This document shows positions 57,533-64,000 of a DNA stretch of 64,000 nucleotides, piece by piece; the first letter of the stretch is position 1, and every line of letters starts with the position of its first letter. The stretch comes from Ectopseudomonas alcaliphila (GTDB taxonomy: Bacteria > Pseudomonadota > Gammaproteobacteria > Pseudomonadales > Pseudomonadaceae). The stretch spans positions 1 to 64,000 of the forward strand of contig NZ_FNAE01000009.1 in the NCBI RefSeq assembly GCF_900101755.1, read 5' to 3'. The notes below the pieces were generated by a model that worked only from the letters and a program-made list of their open reading frames with translations, had not been told where the DNA came from and searched no databases. The position numbers and the translations under genes are program-made.

Positions 57533-59137
57533 TCATATGAGCCCGAGCAGCGCCTGGCCGCGCAGGTCACCGCTGAAATTGGTCAATTGTTGGTCGAGCG
57601 GGTTGTAGGCCGTGAACTGGGCGTAGACGCGGCGCGACTGCCGGCTAATGCCGATCGGCGAATCGGTCAGAAAAAACTGGTTGTCGCCCCGCAGCCCCGC
57701 TGGCGTGTAGCAGGGCCAGCGCTTGCACTGCACTTCTGTTCGCGCTTCGTTGAAGCGCGTGCGGGCCAGGGTCGCTAAGCTCCATCCGAATTGCTCGGGG
57801 TAGATTGCGCCGGCGCTATCCGTGGCCGTGCCGACCACCACGCCCAGCAACACAGGGTGCGTCGGCGAGAGCGCTGGAGCGGTAGGCGGAGTGATCGGGA
57901 AGTCATATGTGAAGGTTAAGGTGATGCCGTCCTGATTGAGCTCATTCAGCGTGGTGATCGACCATGTTGGCGGCAGGCTTGACGGCTCGATAGTGCTGCC
58001 GGTCATGGTCCAACGGATCGAGCCGGTAGCGCTGAGCGAGCCAACGGTGATGGTCTCGCGAATCTCGCTCACATCGCTGAGTGAGGCGCCCAGGAGGATG
58101 GTGTCTGTAGTCGTGCTGCCGGTCGGGTTGCATTCATTGTCATAGGTGACGATGCGCAGATACTCACCCGTCGACTCATCTGTCAGGGTTGCCGTTCGCT
58201 CCCACTCATAGCGGTAGTTGTATCGCACCAGCTCTACACCACCGCCGGCTGTAAACCACGCGGTGAGCAGTCGCCCCGTCACGCCCACCTCGGCAGCGCC
58301 AGAGCCCACGGTCGCCGCAGGAGATGGGTTTGACGGGGATGGCGGGCCAGGGGTCAGTGTTCTCGCACCAGGTCGGTAATCCCGAGTAATGCCGCACGCA
58401 CCGGACTCCTGTTCATTTGGCGGCGTTGGCAGGTGCATTGTGCTGAACGTGCCGCTATCGCCGGTCATGTAGTACGTGCCGAGAGCGTCGGTACGCGACG
58501 AGATCAGCGAGAGCGTCAGCGTAGGCGCCTCTGGCGTGCCGCCGATATCGAGCCGCAACAACCCCAACAGTACCTGACCAACGCCGGAAATTACCGGCGT
58601 AACCCCGAGCAGCATCGAACGCCCATCCGGCGTTACGTCCATTGCTGAGTACGTATCGATTGTCGTGGGCGGCGTCCAGCCGCTAACCGGCGGCTGGCCA
58701 GCGCCCTGGCCAATGCTGGCGTTTGTGAAGCTACCGGTATTGACGGTTACAGCCGGCAATAGCTGGCCGGTGGCGGGGTCGTAGCCGCGCAGGGTGAGCA
58801 CAAACCCAGCGATCGGGTCACGAATGATTCGCGCGCGACACACAACGCCGGCGAGCAGCAGCGGGCGCCAGTTCACCAGGTCGCAGGGCTGCAGGGATCG
58901 CCCGAGAAACTGCCCGCCCTGGGCCGCGATCTCGGCAGGGGTTTCGACATCCGGCCGGCCAATGTCCCACAGCGCGGCTGGGCGATAGCGTGCGCCGAGC
59001 CAGGCTCGGTCAAGGGCTCCGCTACTGCCAAGCGGCCGCAGCCTGGTGCCAGCGCCGCCAGCGCTGAAAACCGCCCCGTGCCAGGGCGTGCCGAACCACA
59101 GTGGGCGGCCCAAGAATGGGTAATTACTATCCATCAA
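57533..59137 (-). CDS. Large tail tip/baseplate protein, 534 aa
   Basis: It opens MDSNYPFLGRPLWFGTPWHGAVFSAGG, followed by a long beta-rich region with many Thr/Ser/Gly (STTTDTILLGASLSDVSEIRE). No enzymatic motif is seen. By position, after the tail hub, it is probably a tip or central fibre protein. Its start overlaps the next gene upstream by 11 bases. Confidence 0.72.
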   Translation of the reverse strand: MMDSNYPFLGRPLWFGTPWHGAVFSAGGAGTRLRPLGSSGALDRAWLGARYRPAALWDIGRPDVETPAEIAAQGGQFLGRSLQPCDLVNWRPLLLAGVVCRARIIRDPIAGFVLTLRGYDPATGQLLPAVTVNTGSFTNASIGQGAGQPPVSGWTPPTTIDTYSAMDVTPDGRSMLLGVTPVISGVGQVLLGLLRLDIGGTPEAPTLTLSLISSRTDALGTYYMTGDSGTFSTMHLPTPPNEQESGACGITRDYRPGARTLTPGPPSPSNPSPAATVGSGAAEVGVTGRLLTAWFTAGGGVELVRYNYRYEWERTATLTDESTGEYLRIVTYDNECNPTGSTTTDTILLGASLSDVSEIRETITVGSLSATGSIRWTMTGSTIEPSSLPPTWSITTLNELNQDGITLTFTYDFPITPPTAPALSPTHPVLLGVVVGTATDSAGAIYPEQFGWSLATLARTRFNEARTEVQCKRWPCYTPAGLRGDNQFFLTDSPIGISRQSRRVYAQFTAYNPLDQQLTNFSGDLRGQALLGLI

Positions 59138-59567
59138 CGATCTCTGCGTAATTGAACACCGCCGGGGCGCCGTTGGCGTCGGTCATGGTCACCACCGCTG
59201 GCATCCGCACAGCCATGAACGTCGAACCGTCCGTGCTCTGAATGATCACAGTGTTCTCGTGATACGTGCGGGTGCCTGGTGTCTCAGTGAACGGGCTGGC
59301 GACACCGCCGCCACCACCGCCTCCCGCCGCCTGGTACTCACCGCGCCCAACCTGTGGCGCCACGCTGCCGCGCGGGGCCAGATCCGGCAGCGGCTTGCGC
59401 TGCCGGGGCTGGGTGACCAGGGCATTGATGTCATCGACCTCTGCCCTGCCCGTCCGCCGCTCGATCATCGCCTGGCCACCAGCACGGCGGGCAACCTCGC
59501 TGGTGCCCTGGCGGCTCTCGCGCATGCGCCGCGCAATATCGGCGCGCTGTTCTGCAAGGGTGGTCAT
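59127..59567 (-). CDS. Small tail protein with Gly linker, 146 aa
   Basis: A basic helical N-terminal half (LAEQRADIARRMRESRQGTSEVARRAGG) is joined through a run of seven Gly to a short beta domain (TYHENTVIIQSTDGSTFMAVRMP). Probably a connector or scaffold in the tail tip. No family recognised. Confidence 0.7.
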   Translation of the reverse strand: MTTLAEQRADIARRMRESRQGTSEVARRAGGQAMIERRTGRAEVDDINALVTQPRQRKPLPDLAPRGSVAPQVGRGEYQAAGGGGGGGVASPFTETPGTRTYHENTVIIQSTDGSTFMAVRMPAVVTMTDANGAPAVFNYAEIVDG

Positions 59568-59569
59568 GG

Positions 59570-61291
59570 CTACAGCTCCAGCAAGTCGTTCGGGATGCCT
59601 ACGCGGTAATGCACGGTGACAGCGCCGGTTCGCTCGTCGCGGTAGATCTCGGGAATCTCCGATGCCTCAACGTCGAAGCGCCGCGGGAATTTCGGCGCCG
59701 TCAGGTCGTCGGCGACATCCCAGTTGCCGGAGAATCCGAGTCGGTTGTCGTTGTATGGCTCGATGGGCGCACCCGAAATTGGGTCGTTCAATCTGCCGCC
59801 CAGTTGCGTCGGCACCCCGCCACCGCCAATCGGCAAAGGCGCAAGGCTGGTGTCCGGCCGCGCCGGGGTGGTCAGCGCATCGCTCACGCCACCGCCGCGG
59901 CTGATGGCCACACTCAGCGTGGTCACCGCCGTGCCGGCCTCGATGTCGATACGGTGCTGGATACGCCTGCACTTACCCTGCGCCAGGGCGCGATCCTCGA
60001 GACGCAGCGTGTGCACCAGGTCTACGCCCAGGGCGAGATCGGTGGGCACTTGCCAACTCAACGTCGTGCCGCGATGCGCGCTCAGCAGCTCAACGGCGCC
60101 ACTGCGCAGCAGGGTTTGCAGCGCGGCAACACGGCGCGGTTCCTCTGCGAGGTCGGTCGAGCCGGTGCCGTCAGGCTTGCCGCTCTCCCACTCATCCGCT
60201 GCGCTGTTCTCGATTGCCACATTGCCGGAGTCGCGGGCAATCACGCGCGTGGCCTCGCTCTCCCCACCCGGGGCGGTCAGCACCAGCTTGTAGTTCTCGG
60301 TGACCTGCTGCGTCCAGCGCCGCCCGCCAGAGGCGATAGCGCTTAGCCAGAGGTTGTCGAACTGGTTGATCCACGCCACGCCATCGCCGCAGGGGTTGCC
60401 CAGGCTCAGCGGCAACTTGAAGCCGCCCACCCGGCCGACCATCGTCAGCCCGGCACCGGTGACAGCGCCCTCGATCATATCGGTGGTGGGTAGCTCGCTG
60501 GTCCAGGTGCGCCACTGGCAGAACCCTGGAATGCCGGAACTGCCGTATTCAGGGTGGGACCAGGTGAACAGCTGCACGTGCTGCCAGAGGCGCGGGTAGC
60601 GGTAACTGGCATCTACCTCCAGGCGGTTGGTGGCCGCGCCAAGCGGCTGCAGGTCGATCTGCACCGTCTCGAACAGCGTGCTGCCGAGGCCGAACACGAA
60701 GTGCGGCGTGGTAGCGGCGCCCCATGGCGTCACTCGCGGCACGCCGTCAACCGAGCAATCCAGGCTCGCGGCGCGGCTCTCCATACGCTCCTGCGCATAG
60801 TCCCAGCGACTGCGCCCCGTGGTGGGCTCGAACAGGTCAGCGGACCACACGCCGCCGGTCAGCGCGTCGATGGCAGCGATGCTCATGCCCTCGATACGCT
60901 GCTGCAGCTGGTCGCTGCAATCGCAGGCCAACAGTCGCCACGTAGGGTCCCACTCCGGCATTTCGAGGCGGCCGGTGAACAGGCGCGCTTCGGTGATCAC
61001 CCCGTCGCGGTCGCGGCTGATGAAATCCAGCTGTACCGGTTTGCCCTTCCAGTCATCCGGCACAACAGGGCCAGGCGGCTGGTAGAGCACGAACCCCGCC
61101 ACGGCGGCGGCGCCCTCTTCCCGGTCCACGTCGAGCGTGCCAGTTACCTGGCCGGTGAGGTCCATCCCGTCCACCAAAAGACGCACACGCCAGTTGAACG
61201 CCTGGCCGCGCACCACATACACGGGCTCGTAGGTAGAACCCAGGGCGACAGCAAGCGGACCGCTGGCGAGCGGTTGAGCTCCGATCAGCAT
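59570..61291 (-). CDS. Tail hub-like protein, 573 aa
   Basis: It starts MLIGAQPLASGPLAVALGSTYEPVYVVRGQAFNWRV. The N-terminal part has beta barrels with RLFTGRLEMPEWDPTWRLLACDCSDQLQQRIEG, recalling gp27/hub-like domains that read 'tilt' patterns of siphophage tail hubs. A Pro-rich linker lies near the end. It comes between the distal tail protein and the tip proteins, where a hub is expected. Confidence 0.72.
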   Translation of the reverse strand: MLIGAQPLASGPLAVALGSTYEPVYVVRGQAFNWRVRLLVDGMDLTGQVTGTLDVDREEGAAAVAGFVLYQPPGPVVPDDWKGKPVQLDFISRDRDGVITEARLFTGRLEMPEWDPTWRLLACDCSDQLQQRIEGMSIAAIDALTGGVWSADLFEPTTGRSRWDYAQERMESRAASLDCSVDGVPRVTPWGAATTPHFVFGLGSTLFETVQIDLQPLGAATNRLEVDASYRYPRLWQHVQLFTWSHPEYGSSGIPGFCQWRTWTSELPTTDMIEGAVTGAGLTMVGRVGGFKLPLSLGNPCGDGVAWINQFDNLWLSAIASGGRRWTQQVTENYKLVLTAPGGESEATRVIARDSGNVAIENSAADEWESGKPDGTGSTDLAEEPRRVAALQTLLRSGAVELLSAHRGTTLSWQVPTDLALGVDLVHTLRLEDRALAQGKCRRIQHRIDIEAGTAVTTLSVAISRGGGVSDALTTPARPDTSLAPLPIGGGGVPTQLGGRLNDPISGAPIEPYNDNRLGFSGNWDVADDLTAPKFPRRFDVEASEIPEIYRDERTGAVTVHYRVGIPNDLLEL

Positions 61292-61294
61292 TTT

Positions 61295-61807
61295 TCAGGC
61301 CTCTTGCCAGGTGGTTTGCCAGCTGTGGGTATTGCCGCTGGAATCCTGGTTCTCGCTGGGGCGCTCGCAGAACACCGAAAACACCGGCAACCAGCAGGCG
61401 CGGTACTGCGTTGCGCCAGCGAGGGCGGTCAGCGTGGCAACGCCATCGTCAACGCTGCAGGTGGTAGGCACCCAGTCACGGCCAACCAGGGCCAGGCCCC
61501 ACGGCGCGAAGTCAGGGCGCGGGGTGCTGGTGAGCGTGTAGACCAGGCCAGCGCCGCCGATGGCTTCGACCTTGGTGCTGCGTAGCTCCAGCGGCAGGCT
61601 GTAATCCAGCCCAACCAAACCCGGTGGCATCCAACCCTGGCCGCTGATCGTGCCTTGCATCTTCGTCCAGTGCGTTTGCTTCACGGCCGCACCGTCACTC
61701 ATGCGCAGCACGTTGCTGCCGGCGCCGAGCGGCTCCAGCGTTTCGACTGGCGCGCCCGAGTGCAGCACGAGCTCGACACCGCCGAGCATGATCCGTGGTA
61801 GAGACAT
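61295..61807 (-). CDS. Distal tail-like protein, 170 aa
   Basis: MSLPRIMLGGVELVLHSGAPVETLEPLGAGSNVLRMSDGAAVKQTHWTKMQGTISGQGWMPPGL: a beta-rich single domain whose pattern fits small distal-tail proteins placed between the tape measure and hub. Separated from the tape-measure gene by a hairpin. Confidence 0.7.
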   Translation of the reverse strand: MSLPRIMLGGVELVLHSGAPVETLEPLGAGSNVLRMSDGAAVKQTHWTKMQGTISGQGWMPPGLVGLDYSLPLELRSTKVEAIGGAGLVYTLTSTPRPDFAPWGLALVGRDWVPTTCSVDDGVATLTALAGATQYRACWLPVFSVFCERPSENQDSSGNTHSWQTTWQEA

Positions 61808-61824
61808 TCAAGGGCTCCAGATAA

Positions 61825-61848
61825 AACGAAGCCCGCGCGGGGCGGGCT
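61825..61848 (-). terminator. Hairpin at the end of the tape-measure gene
   Basis: AGCCCGC and GCGGGCT pair around a five-base loop; on the - strand TCGTTTTAT follows. It overlaps the tape-measure stop and may reduce expression of the downstream tail genes. Confidence 0.65.
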
Positions 61849-64000
61849 ATTTGCGGCGGCTGCTGCCACCGAATTTCGCGGCGAGGCGACGGAAGTCCTG
61901 AACGGCCTGGCGGCTGCCCTCCAGCTGAATGACCTGATCGCCGCCGAACGTGAGGTCTACGCCAATACGCTCGCCAACACCGCCTTCCAGTTGCTGCTGA
62001 AGCGCAGGCGCTAGCGAGGGGATGGAGGGCATGGCACGTGGGGCGACGATGCCGCCCATGTCGTAACCGCGCAGGCCGCGACGCATGGCCTCGACCACGG
62101 CAACGCCGCCGGCGCGAGCAATGTCCAATTGCGACCACACCACCTCGCCACGGTGCACTACGCCTGCGGGCTCCAGCCGACCACCTGGGCCGGTGTAACC
62201 GCCGCCGGCGAAGCCTGGGACAGTTGGCGCAGCGACCGGCGTTCCAGGGATGTCAGGCATAGCGACACGCACCGGAATCACCACTTCTTTCTGGCTCAAC
62301 TGCGCAACCAGAGATTCGATGGTAGAGCGCACCTGCTCAATAGTGGCTTCGTCGGTCTTCACCGAAACCGGCATATCCTTCAACTGTGCCGCCTGGTCTT
62401 TGAGCTGCTGCATCTCGGAGCGGATGCTTTTCAGCTTGTCCTCGGCATTGCTCTGCTCCAGATCGTTGGCAGCCAGCTCGATTTGCTGCAGCTCCTGAAT
62501 AAAGCCACGGAAGCCATATGTGTTCTCACCGGCCGCCGCCAGGTCCTGCAGCATCTTCAGCGCCTGCTGCGCCAGGCGCTGCGCGCCTTCCACATCACCA
62601 TTGGCCAGGGCATTGCGGGCGCCGATTTTCAGGTTCTGCGCGGAGCTGTAGCTGGCTTCACCGGTACCACCCAGGCCGGCCAGCGCCTCCTGATACCGCT
62701 GCTCGATCTTCAGCCGCTCATCCCGAACTTTCTGCAGGTCTGCGGTGGCCTTTTTCTCAGCCGCCACCAACTTCTTGGCGCCATCCTGAGCTGCCTTGAT
62801 TTGCCCTTGCCTCAGGGTTTCAAGCTCGCCGATGTACTTCCTGTAGTCACCCAAAGCAGCGTTGTTCTGCCGCTCCGACTCCGCCCGACGTTCCTCCTCG
62901 ATCTGCCGCTGCTCATCACTCATGCCCGAAAGCTCAGTGACCAACAAAGCGCGCATCGCGACCAGGGCCTGGCGTTGCGCCTGCAACTCCTCTTTCGAAT
63001 ACCAGAGGCCAGACAGGGTGCGGTTAAAGCCGGTACCAGCCAGGCTGCGATCAATATCCTTGATCTGTTGATCGAGCTTATCCAGCTCGGCAACGGAGCC
63101 GGTAGCATTCGCGGCGATAAAGCCAATCCGCTTGCCCAGATCGACGAACTCTGAACCACCCTCTGCTGCGGTAGCCGCAAGGGTGACCAGAGCGCTCGCC
63201 AGCGCAACCAGGTTATCGACAACCACCGGGTCAGAGATGACCTTGGTAAGCTCCTCAATAGCGCGAATCAGCGGCTTGGTATCAGCGCTGCCAATTGCCT
63301 CTTCCCAGGCGTTGTTCAAGCGAGTCAGAGCGTCGCCAACTGTCACTTGCATGCTATCGACAGCCTCACCGAGGCTATCGACCTGGCTGATAAGCGCAGG
63401 CACCCAGACGTCCGTGGTCAACTCACCATCCTTGGCCAGGCCGGCCAGCTGCTCACGCGTCACCCCAAGCGAACGGGCCAAGGCATCCGCGAGTGCTGGC
63501 GTGTTGCGGATCACAGCGTTGAACGCGTCGCCCTTCAACTCGCCGTCTTGCAAGGCCTTGTTGATTTGGTCGATAACCGTGGCGGCGCGCTCTCCTTTTG
63601 CGGCGCTGGCTACCAGGCCAAGCCCGAGGGCCTCGGTAAGATTCAATGCGTCCGCATTGGTGAAGCCACGCTCACGTAGCACCGACAACGACCCGATATA
63701 CAGCTCGGCGTTGTTCTTCATGTCGGTATAGGTGCGGTCGCTGATCTCGCGCAAACGTTCCATGCCTTGCGCGTGCTCGGCCTGCGACTCGGAGGCCAGC
63801 CGGATACGATCGTTGATCTCTACCCATTGGTCAGCGGTATTGGTAACGCCTCGCAGGCCACGACCGGCGGCATACAACCCGGCAAGCACGCCAATACCCG
63901 AAAGTGCGCCCGCTCCACGACGCTGCTCAGCGTTCATGTCGCGCAGGGCCTGCTGCGTCTCCCGCACGCGCGTTGTCAGGCTGCGCTGCGCGACGGCCAG
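61847..64000 (-). CDS. Phage tape-measure protein, C-terminal part (cut by window edge)
   Basis: At least 717 residues; the frame is open to the edge. Tape-measure N-domain features: DQWVEINDRIRLASESQAEHAQGMERLREISD and ALADALARSLGVTREQLAGLAKDGELTTDVWVPAL. Long helical, Gln/Glu/Lys-rich coiled coils follow, and the end reads AVQDFRRLAAKFGGSSRRK. It sets tail length and is ejected with DNA. An internal GTG near 63967 is not the start, because the reading frame continues upstream. Confidence 0.9.
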   Translation of the reverse strand: MAVAQRSLTTRVRETQQALRDMNAEQRRGAGALSGIGVLAGLYAAGRGLRGVTNTADQWVEINDRIRLASESQAEHAQGMERLREISDRTYTDMKNNAELYIGSLSVLRERGFTNADALNLTEALGLGLVASAAKGERAATVIDQINKALQDGELKGDAFNAVIRNTPALADALARSLGVTREQLAGLAKDGELTTDVWVPALISQVDSLGEAVDSMQVTVGDALTRLNNAWEEAIGSADTKPLIRAIEELTKVISDPVVVDNLVALASALVTLAATAAEGGSEFVDLGKRIGFIAANATGSVAELDKLDQQIKDIDRSLAGTGFNRTLSGLWYSKEELQAQRQALVAMRALLVTELSGMSDEQRQIEEERRAESERQNNAALGDYRKYIGELETLRQGQIKAAQDGAKKLVAAEKKATADLQKVRDERLKIEQRYQEALAGLGGTGEASYSSAQNLKIGARNALANGDVEGAQRLAQQALKMLQDLAAAGENTYGFRGFIQELQQIELAANDLEQSNAEDKLKSIRSEMQQLKDQAAQLKDMPVSVKTDEATIEQVRSTIESLVAQLSQKEVVIPVRVAMPDIPGTPVAAPTVPGFAGGGYTGPGGRLEPAGVVHRGEVVWSQLDIARAGGVAVVEAMRRGLRGYDMGGIVAPRAMPSIPSLAPALQQQLEGGVGERIGVDLTFGGDQVIQLEGSRQAVQDFRRLAAKFGGSSRRK

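Larger units (their letters stand above)
48793..64000. mobile_element. Prophage (or phage-tail-like element), left part
   Basis: From the mutS junction rightwards all recognisable genes are phage or phage-cargo: umuDC, SRAP, small ORF plus aca2-like regulator, spanins, endolysin, tail fibres, tail hub and tape measure. Lysis and tail genes read leftwards. No integrase, repressor, terminase, portal or capsid gene is within the window, so a complete siphovirus prophage and a tail-only bacteriocin cannot be told apart from this part. Insertion in a coding gene and the Aca2-type gene favour a true prophage. Confidence 0.88.

Noticed and set aside
1..64000. tRNA or rRNA genes
   Set aside because: I scanned intergenic regions by eye for tRNA cloverleaf signatures and rRNA segments, including around the prophage junction, and saw none. 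A covariance-model search would be needed to exclude small RNAs.

Overview
The window is chromosomal DNA of a Pseudomonas of the mendocina/alcaligenes/stutzeri type. This rests on gene order shared with P. aeruginosa for several blocks (oprH-phoP-phoQ; yihY-arsC-wrbA-hda-perM-purMN; dgt, dacB-rlmL-rmf-pyrD; recX-recA-cinA), on high-GC codon use, and on a pseudomonad-type integron cassette array. Species cannot be fixed from sequence alone.

Layout. (1) 1-4.55 kb: the edge of an IS110/IS1111-type element lying in an attC site, then eight AT-richer gene cassettes in one orientation, separated by near-identical attC sites of about 76 bp that decay towards the right end. (2) 4.8-28.1 kb: core and semi-core genes. 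These are a YdeI/OmpD-associated protein, a BdlA-like soluble chemoreceptor, oprH-phoPQ with a clear PhoP operator array, an MFS exporter, napEDABC (periplasmic nitrate reduction, with an ANR/FNR-like box), a TlpA-like thioredoxin lipoprotein, a PilZ-like protein, yihY, arsC, wrbA, hda, perM, purMN and others. Palindromic repeats sit between several of them. (3) 28.2-48.5 kb: an Amt transporter, a yqjDEK-like trio, an EAL protein with a probable YkuI_C domain, dgt, a FUSC-type membrane protein, a Cache/GAF/HD-GYP protein, yggL, dacB, rlmL, rmf, pyrD, recX, recA with its LexA box, cinA and a second BdlA-like receptor.

(4) 48.76 kb to the right edge: the first nine codons of mutS run directly into a prophage (or phage-tail-like element). 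Its left arm carries umuDC and, divergent from the same LexA box, a SOS-associated SRAP protease. Next come a small acidic ORF followed by an Aca2/DUF1870-type HTH gene, then a leftward lysis module (endolysin, Rz with nested Rz1) and a leftward tail module that reaches the tape-measure gene at the edge. Head genes, integrase, repressor and the second attachment site lie outside the window.

Most notable. First, the small ORF plus aca2-like gene (51.69-52.33 kb) has the layout of an anti-CRISPR operon. A perfect inverted repeat lies between the -35 and -10 hexamers, a 5'-UTR stem-loop precedes the ribosome binding site, and a terminator-like hairpin separates the two genes. The small ORF is therefore a candidate new anti-CRISPR. 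Second, the prophage interrupts mutS at codon 9-10, a layout that could make mismatch repair depend on prophage excision, while the prophage itself brings an SOS mutagenic polymerase.
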